Positions 57,301 to 64,000 of a stretch of 64,000 bases of DNA are shown in pieces; the stretch's first letter is position 1, and every line of letters begins with the position of its first letter. The position numbers and the translations under genes were made by a program. Source of the stretch: Halisarca cf. caerulea (Eukaryota; Porifera; Demospongiae; Chondrillida; Halisarcidae). A model generated the notes under the pieces. It saw only the letters and a program-made list of their open reading frames with translations, was not told the DNA's origin and did not search any database. The stretch covers positions 2,024,201-2,088,200 of the forward strand of contig CAUJGJ010000093.1 in NCBI GenBank assembly GCA_963170055.1, given 5' to 3'.

Positions 57301-60300
57301 GGGCAAGATGTTTTTGGTGGTGTCTGATGCACATTCCAAGTGGTTAGAGATAGAAATGGTTGCAGCCGCTACCTCACGTGCAACTATCATGCAGTTAAGA
57401 AGAATGTTTGCCATCTACGGATTACCCGAGCTACTTGTTTCGGATAATGGATCAGTATTTGTAAGGAGGAGTTGGAAGATTTTTTGAAAGGCAACGGGAT
57501 ACGCCATGTGACATCTGCAACGTACCATCCTTCTTCGAATGGTTTGGCCGAGAGGTCTGTCCAAACATTTAATAACGGCATGAAGAAAGGAATGGGGAAT
57601 GATCTCCAGAGACAACTTTCCAACTTCTTGTTTCATTACAGGATGACTCCGCATACAACTACAAGAGTTTCTCCTGCCGAGTTGATGATGGGCCGACAGT
57701 TGAGGACCAGACCGGATCTTATGCGTCCAGATGTTGGAGCACGTGTGGTTCGTAAACAAAAGAAACAAAAGGAATATCGGGATGTATCTTGTAAGGAGAA
57801 AGTTTCTCTGAGGGAGCTTCAGAGTTTGTTCGTAATTTTACTGGTGGCCAACGATGGTTGTCTGGCATTGTTACACAACATTATGGGCAATCCATGTTGG
57901 ACGAACAGTTGGAGGATGGCTGGGTCATTCGCCGTCACTTGGATCACGTTAAAGAAGGTGCGGTCCAGGTCACAGTAAGAGCTGGTCTTCCTGATTTCAC
58001 TGCTTGGGTCAGGACAGGAGGACCCACCTTTTGAGGTACTGCAGAATTCATTTTTTTCCTTTGGTACTGGTGAATACTTATATTGACAATTGGGCACTTA
58101 TTGCTATCATGGACTACATTGTCTACTTTAAGGTATGGTGAGTGAAGTAGAGCAGTAGTTGTGCCAGTGAAGACAGACTTATTACAACTTATTACCATCC
58201 TATCATTATTATCATTGCAATTATTATTAATAATACAGTAACCATTATTGTCATAATAACATACTTTCTCGTATTGTTGTTGTTGTTATTATTGATTATG
58301 AAAAAGTAGCAGATGGTTGTCAAAGGTTTATGCTATACATACACAGAGAATCAAAGATGCAGCTGTAGTAGCTTGAAAACATCCAATACATGACATGTTA
58401 TGTATATGATGACATTATGACAGAGAAGAAATGATAGAGGACTTTTGCCATCACTGGTAAATGAAGCTGGTTAATTTTTTTCAGATATGTATTGAATCTT
58501 TTGCTAAATGACTTAGCTGAGTTTACAAGGAAGCATGAATAAGCCTCCATGGTACTAGGAGACTTCTGGTACATGCAGTCATCCATTGGCCCTGCTTGGG
58601 CATGAAAAGGAGGCAAAAATAATGCCCTGTTCTTTGAAAATGATGACGTAGAGGAACATCAGAGATCAAGTCTGTCATTGGCTTCTGCTGTGTTTATGTC
58701 GGCATAACATGATAATGTAGTAGTCCTTTTGTTGGCTTCACCATTTTCAAGATGATTAATTTTCCTGATTAGGGATTATGTGAATCAAACAGCCATATTC
58801 AAATTTGATTTGGATTCAGTCAGATGTGACGTAGATTCAGTTCCAGTGTGTGCATGGCTGAAGTCACGGAGGTCCAGTAACTTCAAGCAACCAGAGTTTA
58901 TATGGACGTTCATGAAGTAGAATAGAGCAAGTACTACACATTTTAATGTGAGTAAAAATTATGAATAGTTATGAGTAACGCATGACCAGTACATGAGCCA
59001 ATTCAAACATAATATTTCTGAACATATAGGGCATTGAACATTTCAAAAGCTTGATATACACTATGAATGCAATGCATTTGCATGGTAACCAACTGCCCTT
59101 GATTTTGCAGGACAGTCCCTGAAAATGCCTCTGTGCCCTGCTTTCACTTAGTATTATTGCAAAAATTAATTAATCAATTTTTCTTATAAACAATTTAACC
59201 GCATATGATATACTCGGCTTGCATGGTCGGACTTTAGTATACTATTGGCTAAACTCACACTAAAGTATATCATCAGCTGCTTGTTGTTAGTGCTCGCTAG
59301 GCTTGAAAGGAGAAGATGTTTTGATGTAGCAAATAATAACAAATAAAGAAGTGTGAATACATTCAAGTAAAAAGGCAACACTTTTGGGGTAACTGGAAAA
59401 AGTTACAAGTTAAAAGTTAAAAGTTAACAGTAAATATGTATTTATAACGTAGCTCATGACAAAACATCCCTATTTTGTTTATTCTCAAAGGCTTTTTAGT
59501 GATGATTTTATCAGCAAATTGCAAGCAATGTATCATTTTAATTGCTTAATAGTAACTCCTTCGCTAATTTGGATGATCTTAGTTGCGCCTGCCCTTCTAT
59601 GCACCTTCCATGTGGATTCCAAATATGTCTCCCTGTTGTCACATCTCGGACAAACCGCTTTCAATGAATTGGATGAGAACTCTATCTATTGTTAAACAGA
59701 ATTAAAATGGCAACAAGTCGATAAAATGAAACTTCGAAGCCAGATACCGCATGTGGAACATGTCCGAATCTGCCCTGCGTGCTAATTAGTTGGAATCCGA
59801 GCGAAAATATTATTCAATGGCTTCAAGTCATGTGACATGTGCATGATAAAGTGTGAGGATAATATGTGTACGCATTAAGTTTGTTTTTCTGCAGCAATCA
59901 TTTTGCATTTTCTGTACATTTGCGAACGTTCATCCCGATAAAATTCGTTCTGGGAAGAAGATTGGCTAAAGCGCGTTGATAATCAGTATTTTAATATCCC
60001 GGAAACAGCAAGACGTTCCGAGATGGCATGCTATTTTCTCTCAACGGGTTCAATTCGAACCCATTGAGGAGAAAAATGAAGATAGGCCATTCTATTCTAA
60101 AGTAAAACATTCGTTATTTAGATTCAAAAGCAACGGCTACCGCCGGATATTACGCACCTTACTTCGACTCTGATATCCGACGTTATTGAATCGTCGTCAA
60201 AAGTATCCTCCTCCTGTTACAAATGTTCTGACTCCTTTAAAATGTATTTTGTTCGGCGTATCATTCACTGCCATGCTCGTCGTGTCTTCAGACCGAATTT

Positions 60301-63300
60301 AGTCCTCACGTCCGCTGTAGTACATCACGCGCATGTCATTATCATTACCATTATCATTTGACTTTACAACACAGCACAGATGGAATATAATATGACATTG
60401 TGATATGTGAAAAATCAAAAGGTTGTGCTGTGCTGATGGACAACCAGCAAGCTCTGCCGGCAGCCAAAGCTAAGACTAAGTGCGTTTAGTGACTGTGTGT
60501 GATCTGGTCCTATGTGATATAGGTGATTCGTAAGTGACTATGGGTATCCAGGTGATGTTTCTTGAGGTACTTCCAGTCCGAATTTTGAGACCAGGGTGAT
60601 GATCAATCTCGTAGTAAGAAACATCCTTGGCCCTGCCTATCAGGTCCTCCAGTGAGGTGGTGGCGATGTTGTACGGAATGGAAACGCTAGGCGGAATTGA
60701 ACCTTTAAAGACAGGTGTCCAACAGCTGATACCAGTAGGTGAAGTATAGCGAACACCTGGGACACCCTTGTCCCCTTCCTCAAACTGCTTAGAAAAACAA
60801 GTGGTCAAATCTAAAGATTTGGTGTTGGCAGAAGTTTTCACAAGCACTACTTTACTATTGGGTGTTTCGTGTACAGTAGGTTGAGTAGTACTGATATGCT
60901 TGCTATTTGGTTGCTGAGGTTGGGTCAAGGCAGAGTCGACAGAATTCGAGATGATACATAACGTTGGAGATTTCTCCTGTAACGGTCGTCTGTCAGCTGC
61001 CTGCGGCACCGGGTCCGGTGGCGAAGAAGTCCCTAATGACGATTTGACGCGGCCAGACGCGGCCATATTAACACTGTGTTTTGCCACGGTACAAACCTGG
61101 TTTTCCTGGCTGGCTTTGTTCAGTGGTTCGGTAGCTATGGTAGCGTGTTCCAGAGACTTTGTCCTGATGAAGTCATTAAGACGTCTCTGGCTCCTACGTT
61201 GCTGCGATGGTGTTCGCTTTTTGGTCCTTGTTCGAGTAAGTGGCGCCAAGACAACCTGCACAGGGGCATTATAGCGCTTTGTGGAAGTTGGGGATTATAG
61301 GCGACAAAGTTATGGAATTTGTGGAATTTGTCACATTTTACCTCTACGTCATTACCAGCAGAAGGTAAACGTTGTAATACGTCATCAGAAGCGGGCGCTA
61401 ACGGTGGTTTAGCGATAGCAGAATCTTTCGAATCTTATCGACTTTGACAAGGCAAAAAGCCGTTTTGTGCCTTAATAAGTTTTGTTTAGGTATTTGTGGA
61501 AGCACATCAATGTTTAGTAGCAATGTTCAAGCTACACTAGTACCGTCAAAAAGGGCCAGGTACCGCCGATATCGACCTTCCCACCTCGAATGATCGTTGC
61601 AGAAGGCCGAATCAATGTAAGAAAGTGCTGTGACAGGTAACTGCACTATACTATTCAGGATATCCTAGATCACGAATGAAACACTAGCTAAAATCGGCAA
61701 AATGTTAGCATGCTCAGTCTACTTTCTGACTTTGTACTAATCGATTGATTTCGCACGCAAGCTAGTGCCACTGTCTCTGCGTCTTAGTCGTCAAGTATGC
61801 CACTTTCGCCGCAGATATGACTATCAATGAGAAGAATATATGCATAAGAACTCACCGATACTTGTTGGAACCATTAAATGAAAAATAGAAGTTTCAGCAC
61901 AACAAATTGCCGACCAGATCGATTGTTCACGTAGTCGATAACATTGTAGGGCGCTTATTTCCAATGTACCATACGAATTAAATGCCCAATACTGATGACG
62001 CGCACCTTACGTCATCCTAAAATGGCGGATTGGAACCGTCCTGCAAATATATCGTGTTTTGGGGACGTGTACCCGGGACTTTTTCCGAACAACAAAAGAA
62101 TCCAACGATTTAAAATACTTTTGTATACTTGTTTTCGCTGAGCGGGGATTATATAAGCAGGTTAGCCTAAGATATTACCATTTTAATTGTCATTTTTAGC
62201 CATTTTTACCCGCTAAAAGTACATTTTTCGTTATAAGTATTTCAGTTGGAGTTATATGTTCTCCGCTCAGCATCCATATCTTAAATGAACTTTACTCTTT
62301 CATCTCATGCCAGTTTCATCTCTTTGGGAGGCCGTCTACACGTCCCCAAATCGACATTTAGAGAAAAAGTGTACCTTTTTCAAAATCATCTTTATACTTC
62401 TGCGTATGACACATGGGCCTGTTTTGTAGTTTATTATTTCGATAAATAACATTAAAACACTAAACAGTTGTAAAAATCGACGTACATTGTTGTTTGAGCT
62501 GTAAAATTCGATGTATATATTACCATTTCGAGCGGCGGCCATTTTCTCCCCCAGTCGAAAAGCGCTATAATGAGCCTGTGTGAGGTTCCTGGTTGTGGCC
62601 TACACCTCCATTGGTAGCTCTCCAAAACAATTGGACACAAGTGCCCCTATAATTGTCCTGGATTTTCCAGGACAGCGTTCGACCCGAGTTTAAGGCCGAA
62701 TTGATGCAAACGGCCAGAACCTCGGGGAGCTCCACCGACGCCATTTTTCGTTGAGTCCATTGACTCGTTGAGGCCATTTTGTCATGTGACAAAATGGCCT
62801 CAACGAGTCATTCGTTAAGGTGTATCTTTAATGGCCGGGAGCCAAAAAGTTAAGGCCGATTAGCCTAGTCTTTTTAGATTTTTCGAATAATCATAGGCAA
62901 CTTTAGACTTTCCATGTGGGGGATTTTGATTGTTGTCTTCCTACAAAAGTTACAAGCCAAAATGTGAGTGTCTGTTGTGTCAATTTATGGTTTTCAGTGA
63001 TTTTCTCAGTAACTGTTCCACGTACAAAAATCCCCCACATGGAAGTTTTAGATATTGCTATAAGGAACCTCTTTACCCTTTTTGGTCTCCATAGCTTTCA
63101 ATCTCCAGTGGCTCCCGGCGTTTTTGTGCCTTTAGATATGGCGAAGAAAACTACTTCTAACTTCGTCTTCACATATGCTATTACTTCGATTTTGGGCTCA
63201 AAATGGAGACAATACAACACGCTACACGATGATATTTCTTTCGAAGAGATACAATAGACCTACAAAAAGAAATGGGACCAAAAGCGAACCTAAATTTTTT

Positions 63301-64000
63301 CGCAACCTGAAGACTTACAAGTGCAAATGGACATGTTCCACATGCGACAGTGCTTTTGCTCACTGCAACAAGGCAAAAAATGCACTTTTGGAGACTTATT
63401 GTGTAAGAACATTACTATGTCATATACCAGGCTGATAGTAGAGAGTTTGCGGTTAACGATTAAATTTTAGCGCTATCCATTGACCTTTACCGAAAAGAGC
63501 TAAAGGCGAAGCGCTAAAATCATTTGCTTTTCCATGATACGTACTGTAAACGATTGCAAACAGTAATCATATTTTCTCAACAAAAGTACTGCATACAAAC
63601 CAGCTACTACATGGTGTAAGTGAACATTAGAATTCAGCAAAAGATAGTACAAGAAAACAGTAAGTACATGGTACAATGAAGTTTGGCAAACGAAACTCAT
63701 CTACAGAAAACCAATGGGACATCAGGCAATTAGTAACACAAGATTGTGATAGAATCTTGAAGAAATGATAATATCTTCTTGTTAAATTATGCTATCATTA
63801 TAATTATGTACGTATGTATGTACATATATATTCAAGTATCAGGATTTAACACACCTCTATATGTGGAGAGTGTTCCCATATCACTGAATGGACCACTTCC
63901 AACATCAGAAACAGCTCTCACTTGAACTTGATAACTAGCACCAGGAGAAAGGTTCTCCAGAGTGACAGATCTTGCTCTCACATCTCTTGAACTCCAACTA
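39443..64000 (-). CDS. Gene B: FN3-repeat type I membrane receptor with tyrosine-motif tail, 3' part (spliced)
   Basis: Coding exons, N to C: >63855, 53187-53477, 52279-52569, 51341-51631, 50430-50714, 49386-49670, 47822-48082, 47498-47755, 45281-45547, 44658-44999, 44394-44582 with 44041-44133, 42795-42983 with 42436-42528, 41740-42021, 40373-40514 and 39443-39557. Together they give about thirteen FN3 domains, a transmembrane helix and a 37-residue tail. Extracellular exons are all phase 1-1; the transmembrane-to-tail junction is phase 2. Tail motifs YESV, NPAY and YEEI are of the kinds bound by SH2 or PTB domains, so signalling through tyrosine phosphorylation is likely (inference). The N-terminus is outside the window. 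Exon 57959-58038 is broken. Confidence 0.78.
40095..40323. mobile_element. MITE next to the transmembrane exon
   Basis: TA|AGGTAAAGGGGGGTAATTT at the left and AAATTACCCCC...TTTACCT|TA at the right are inverted, and GGAACA/TGTTCC continues the arms. TA flanks both ends. It ends 50 bp from the gene B transmembrane exon. Confidence 0.75.
40373..40514 (-). CDS. Gene B transmembrane exon
   Basis: 142 nt, entering in phase 1 (acceptor TTTGCAG|ACCTTC) and leaving in phase 2 at AGAG|GTCAGT. After a short juxtamembrane piece (DLHVLLPTGVSSDN) comes a 30-residue hydrophobic helix, GVIVGSISVVAF then IFIMIIATVITTICVVIF, followed by basic RKR. This orients the protein with the FN3 domains outside. A C|GTAAGA donor seven bases earlier is possible but would shift the tail frame. 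Confidence 0.78.
41740..42021 (-). CDS. Gene B: membrane-proximal FN3 domain
   Basis: 282-nt phase 1-1 exon (94 codons) with acceptor CGTATAG|CTCCTAC and donor TGCAG|GTAATT. Shows VRVSWTPL, LYVVTYYPT and LDPTTSYSFMVDVYTG. N-glycosylation sites NSS and NGT lie near the C-terminal end. Confidence 0.8.
42436..42528 (-). CDS. Gene B: second half of a two-exon FN3 domain (copy 2)
   Basis: 93-nt phase 1-1 exon with acceptor TGTGTAG|CTCCC and donor GGAA|GTAAGG. It reads PKRPVQVTVSARTIIGIGRN and FFTSEG, the last strands of an FN3 domain, completing the half at 42795-42983. A matching exon lies at 44041-44133. Confidence 0.75.
42795..42983 (-). CDS. Gene B: first half of a two-exon FN3 domain (copy 2)
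   Basis: 189-nt phase 1-1 exon with acceptor GTGCAG|TTCCTG and donor TTGA|GTGAGC. Reads VPGPVSNLSYRI, AKITWSEPMEP, GYVMEYGVYEG and TATSLKDL. In the paralogous exon the base before the donor is G; here it is A, which weakens the donor slightly. Confidence 0.75.
43066..43190 (-). pseudogene. Truncated FN3 exon (copy of 44658-44999)
   Basis: The 3' part matches the exon at 44658-44999 (LTPHTHYIWGVAAVNEAG, VGPFSLLNVFWTLQDG) with an intact donor GATG|GTGGGT. The 5' two-thirds of the domain are missing and replaced by unrelated sequence. The nearest AG upstream is not in the phase needed. It is probably skipped, which phase 1-1 neighbours allow. Confidence 0.6.
44041..44133 (-). CDS. Gene B: second half of a two-exon FN3 domain (copy 1)
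   Basis: 93-nt phase 1-1 exon with acceptor TGTGTAG|CTCCC and donor GGAA|GTAAGG. Reads PKRPVEVTVSAKTIIGIGRN. Completes the FN3 half at 44394-44582. Confidence 0.76.
44394..44582 (-). CDS. Gene B: first half of a two-exon FN3 domain (copy 1)
   Basis: 189-nt phase 1-1 exon with acceptor AATGCAG|TTCCTG and donor TTGG|GTGAGC. Reads VPGPVSSLSYSI, AKITWSEPAEP and GYVMEYGVYEG. The intron splits the domain just before the E-F turn. Confidence 0.77.
44658..44999 (-). CDS. Gene B: long FN3 domain
   Basis: 342-nt phase 1-1 exon (114 codons) with acceptor TTAAAAG|CTCCAG and donor GATG|GTGAGT. Reads APKSLNHTSKTSTSVNLHWS, LQYAVRLYI, LTPHTYYRWRVAAVNEAG. Longer than a usual ~90-residue FN3 because of an extended loop (SQGRRVRSVGNYTVVIDN). 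Confidence 0.78.
45281..45547 (-). CDS. Gene B: FN3 domain
   Basis: 267-nt phase 1-1 exon with acceptor CTCTTAG|CTCCAGG and donor TCTA|GTGAGT. Reads VIKVSWTPPPNAD, TYHVSYSSE and LHPFDVYTVTVEAVNSGG. Confidence 0.8.
46338..46495. repeat. Small fold-back copy of the CTAGCCCTATG family
   Basis: GGTTGGACTGGGTACAGTG and GCAAATTCCT are inverted against AGGAATTTGC, CACTGTACCCAGTCCAACC. Flanking units are CATAGGGCTAGACAGG and CTGTCTAGCTCTATG. The rest of the intron 45548-47497 holds a poly-G tract near 45711 and the element at 46809-47362. Confidence 0.7.
46809..47362. mobile_element. Inverted-repeat element, 554 bp, TA-flanked
   Basis: TA|CCGTATGCACTCTAAAAACT at the left matches the complement of CTTAGAGTGTATACGG|TA at the right. 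A second match is TTTTCGTC/GACGAAA further in. A plus-strand ORF of 84 residues inside has no recognisable domain. Confidence 0.6.
47498..47755 (-). CDS. Gene B: FN3 domain
   Basis: 258-nt phase 1-1 exon with acceptor TTTTTACAG|CTCCTG and donor GAAG|GTAATA. Reads SFTVNWEK, KYRVYIRKWN, ITGLESNTIYSIVVEAYNSL. Shorter and more diverged than the others. Confidence 0.75.
47822..48082 (-). CDS. Gene B: FN3 domain
   Basis: 261-nt phase 1-1 exon with acceptor AACTACAG|TACCAC and donor GGTC|GTGAGT. Reads NLTITWTRPPSD, THYEVEYKED and GRTYSVRVRAVSPSG. Confidence 0.78.
48432..48482. repeat. Perfect palindrome, 25-bp arms
   Basis: TTACACGTAACATCACTGG plus AATTAA on the left is an exact complement of the right arm, with a single T between. 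It lies in the gene B intron between the exons at 47822 and 49386. Confidence 0.92.
48806..48839 (-). pseudogene. FN3 exon remnant (5' tip only)
   Basis: The minus strand keeps CTATAG|TACCTACTAAAGTGGGTCCT, the acceptor and first codons of a standard FN3 exon (PTKVGPP), after which similarity stops. Neighbouring intron sequence (GCAATCAGAAGGAAT) also matches 8.5 kb in gene A. Confidence 0.55.
49386..49670 (-). CDS. Gene B: FN3 domain, array unit 1
   Basis: 285-nt phase 1-1 exon with acceptor CTGTAG|TACCTC and donor AGAG|GTACGT. Reads LNVKWTAPQSE, YQVQYRRTGPTSW and SYQVQVRAVSDVG. Array units 1-5 share intron sequence as well as exons. Confidence 0.83.
49734..49881. mobile_element. 148-bp insertion with 13-bp target duplication and hammerhead-like core
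   Basis: TAGCACTTGCAAA flanks the insert on both sides (49721-49733 and 49882-49894), and the four sister array units show the uninterrupted site. Inside, 49751-49775 reads CTGAAGA, A, GCCC-AAGT-GGGC, GAAAC, close to the catalytic core of a hammerhead ribozyme, flanked by GTAC on both sides. TTAGGATAAG and CTTATCCTAA form further inverted arms. Short non-autonomous retroelements related to Penelope-like elements carry such ribozymes; that link is inference. Confidence 0.6.
50008..50080 (-). pseudogene. Decayed partner FN3 exon in array unit 1
   Basis: Matches the middle of the standard FN3 exon (CAGAAACAGCTCTCACTTGA, AAGGAGAAAGATTCTCCAGA on the plus strand) but is truncated on both sides. 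The same relic recurs at 50886-50960, 51871-51940, 52745-52815 and 53731-53805, once per array unit. Confidence 0.75.
50430..50714 (-). CDS. Gene B: FN3 domain, array unit 2
   Basis: 285-nt phase 1-1 exon with acceptor CTGTAG|TACCTC and donor AGAG|GTACGT. Reads LTVTWTAPQSE, YQVQYRRTGTTSW and STYHVQVRAVSDVG. Confidence 0.84.
51341..51631 (-). CDS. Gene B: FN3 domain, array unit 3
   Basis: 291-nt phase 1-1 exon, two codons longer than units 1 and 2 (SLTLTVGSLSPG in place of SVTLENLSPG). Reads LTVTWTTPQSE and ATYHVQVRAVSDVG. Confidence 0.84.
52279..52569 (-). CDS. Gene B: FN3 domain, array unit 4
   Basis: 291-nt phase 1-1 exon with the same two-codon extension as unit 3 (LTLTVGNLSPG). Reads LTVTWTAPQSD and ATYQFQVRAVSDVG. 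The donor context AGAG|GTACGT is shared with units 1, 2 and 5. Confidence 0.84.
53187..53477 (-). CDS. Gene B: FN3 domain, array unit 5
   Basis: 291-nt phase 1-1 exon. Reads LTVTWTAPQSE, YQVQYRRTGTTSW, LTLTVGNLSPG and ATYHVQVRAVSDVG. It is the unit nearest the gypsy insertion. Confidence 0.84.
53938..54179 (+). repeat. 5' LTR of the gypsy-type element
   Basis: Starts TGTAATATC and ends GATATTACA, a perfect 9-bp inverted terminal repeat with the usual TG...CA ends. It begins exactly where the array-unit sequence stops (TTAACCCAC|TGTAAT). It is followed by GAAGAAATTGGCGACGAGGT, which holds a TTGGCGACGAGG string typical of primer-binding sites in this group. No matching 3' LTR exists in the window. 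Confidence 0.75.
54205..55257 (+). pseudogene. gag and protease region of the gypsy-type element
   Basis: ATG at 54205 opens a gag reading frame that stops at 54325 and resumes in frame (HNLVVPGKPTAESFEELVKL, QKEGETVAEFVAELRRLSEH). One zinc knuckle is intact (CHACGKKGHIAKSC); the one before it is broken by a stop. In the protease, the D(T/S)G catalytic triplet reads NTV (MEVNTVAS), so the active site is destroyed. Several stops lie between segments. Confidence 0.78.
55448..57487 (+). pseudogene. pol (RT, RNase H, integrase N-part) of the gypsy-type element
   Basis: Two in-frame open segments divided by a TGA at 55940. RT motifs are KVDTYPLPRIEDLL, FSKLDLAHAYQQI and YINDILITG, where the second Asp-box residue is Asn instead of Asp, removing a catalytic residue. 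RNase H follows (LECDASPYGMGAVL, QLDKEALAIVFGVKKYHQFL, HSDHKPLQHLL), then the integrase zinc finger (HVCHPGMTRM, CIDCQQNQ) and the first catalytic residues (IHVDYAGPF, VSDNGSVF). A frameshift follows at ~57465. Confidence 0.85.
57472..57958 (+). pseudogene. Integrase C-terminal part of the gypsy-type element
   Basis: After the frameshift the integrase continues with the catalytic-Glu region (ATYHPSSNGLAERSVQTFNN) and HYRMTPHTTTRVSPAELMMG. A second frameshift near 57810 moves the end (RRHLDHVKEG) to another frame. The reading runs straight into FN3 exon sequence. Confidence 0.8.
57959..58038 (-). pseudogene. FN3 exon truncated by the gypsy element
   Basis: Only the first ~80 nt of a standard FN3 exon remain (acceptor CTGCAG|TACCTC, then PQKVGPPVLTQAVKSGRPAL and TVTWTA). 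At 57959 the sequence changes to the retrotransposon's integrase end. The rest of the exon is missing, so no donor exists. Confidence 0.8.
58300..59380. repeat. Intron block copy U3, first part
   Basis: Collinear with 13310-14200 and 14690-15470 of gene A (GTGTGCATGGCTGAAGTCAC, ATATGGACGTTCATGAAGTA, AGCATGGTCGGA-like). It resumes at about 63546 after a 4.2-kb insertion. Confidence 0.75.
60476..61261 (-). CDS. Hypothetical basic protein, 195-261 aa
   Basis: Uninterrupted minus-strand frame of 261 codons, stop at 60478-60476. The first codon of the open stretch is GTG, with no ATG there; the first ATG is at 61063 in good context (AATATGGCC) and gives 195 residues. Alternatively, CCTGTGCAG|GTTGTC could be a splice acceptor at the start. 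The upstream part has a basic KKRTPSQQRRSQRRLNDF stretch, resembling the K..PSQ.RR motif I recall from repetitive retroelement-associated ORFs in cnidarians and sponges. The C-terminus is RSHTVTKRT. No named domain. Could be an insertion-borne ORF or an exon of an unrelated gene. Confidence 0.45.
   Translation of the reverse strand: MQVVLAPLTRTRTKKRTPSQQRRSQRRLNDFIRTKSLEHATIATEPLNKASQENQVCTVAKHSVNMAASGRVKSSLGTSSPPDPVPQAADRRPLQEKSPTLCIISNSVDSALTQPQQPNSKHISTTQPTVHETPNSKVVLVKTSANTKSLDLTTCFSKQFEEGDKGVPGVRYTSPTGISCWTPVFKGSIPPSVSIPYNIATTSLEDLIGRAKDVSYYEIDHHPGLKIRTGSTSRNITWIPIVTYESPISHRTRSHTVTKRT
62761..62810. repeat. Perfect palindrome, 24-bp arms
   Basis: TGACTCGTTGAGGCC followed by ATTTTGTCA, a TG centre, then the exact complement. 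The centre GTCATGTGAC is itself symmetric. A partial third copy (CGTTGAGTCCA) lies just before it. Confidence 0.92.
63855..64000 (-). CDS. Gene B: FN3 domain, partial at right edge
   Basis: C-terminal half of a standard FN3 exon with donor AGAG|GTGTGT (WSSRDVRARSVTLENLSPG, SYQVQVRAVSDVG). The rest is outside the window. The intron after it is block U3, paralogous to the intron after gene A exon 17142-17426. Confidence 0.82.

Larger units (their letters stand above)
53938..57960 (+). mobile_element. Decayed Ty3/gypsy-type LTR retrotransposon, 3' truncated
   Basis: One LTR, then gag (54205-54700 with early stops), CCHC zinc knuckles (~54820-54925), protease, reverse transcriptase, RNase H and integrase in the Ty3/gypsy order. 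Inactivating changes are listed with the parts. The element ends at the integrase C-terminus and joins directly to FN3 exon sequence at 57959 with no 3' LTR, so it lost its 3' end by deletion or recombination. It is not capable of movement. Confidence 0.85.
59381..63545. other. ~4.2-kb insertion in the U3 intron block
   Basis: Absent from the equivalent place in U2 (near 16800). GTAAA is present at both edges and may be a target duplication. It is richer in CpG than the surroundings, and contains the minus-strand ORF at 60476-61261, a perfect palindrome at 62761-62810, and an inverted pair TTCCATGTGGGGGATTTT at 62912-62932/63024-63042. Other short ORFs (59456, 59976, 62916) have no recognisable domain. 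Nothing else was seen in 61.3-62.3 kb. Confidence 0.5.

Noticed and set aside
62916..63435. Plus-strand ORFs of 113 and 86 aa in the 4.2-kb insertion
   Set aside because: Overlapping, no recognisable motif, and partly formed by an inverted repeat; not enough to call a gene.

Overview
The window is eukaryotic, AT-rich animal DNA with small exons in long repeat-filled introns. The many fibronectin type III (FN3) exons carry repeats such as SGRPALTVTWT, QVQYRRTGTTSW and YQVQVRAVSDVG. Together with a tyrosine-motif cytoplasmic tail, these suggest a sponge (probably a demosponge). That assignment comes from memory of similar proteins and is not proven here.

Two large genes lie in tandem on the minus strand. 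Gene A begins at an ATG at 27752 and runs off the left edge. It encodes a signal peptide, one Ig domain, a short Ser/Thr/Pro linker and at least eight FN3 domains. Gene B enters from the right edge and ends near 39.4 kb, or possibly 35.9 kb. It encodes about thirteen FN3 domains, one transmembrane segment and a short tail with YESV, NPAY and YEEI tyrosine motifs. All complete extracellular exons of both genes start and end in phase 1, so they can be duplicated, lost or skipped without breaking frame. Both genes look like paralogous cell-surface adhesion or recognition receptors. Gene A's membrane anchor, if it has one, lies outside the window.

Layout: 1-27.75 kb, gene A with repeat-rich introns; 27.98-30.4 kb, decayed non-LTR retrotransposon (+) just upstream of gene A; 31.1-33.6 kb, decayed transposase-like ORF remnants (-); 33.8-35.3 kb, a MITE and a Tigger/pogo-like relic; 35.6-37.0 kb, a duplicate of gene B's terminal-exon block lacking the transmembrane exon; 37.7-38.5 kb, retroelement relics; 39.2-53.5 kb, 3' half of gene B, including a five-copy ~0.9-kb tandem array of FN3 exons; 53.9-57.96 kb, a decayed Ty3/gypsy-type LTR retrotransposon fused to a broken FN3 exon; 58.3-63.85 kb, an intron block paralogous to 13.3-17.1 kb of gene A, carrying a ~4.2-kb insertion with one open reading frame; 63.86 kb to the end, another FN3 exon.

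The most interesting points are: the duplicated tyrosine-motif terminal exon; the modular, apparently homogenised FN3 exon arrays; and a 148-bp insertion with a clean 13-bp target duplication and a hammerhead-ribozyme-like core. No rRNA, tRNA, CRISPR or bacterial-type genes were seen.
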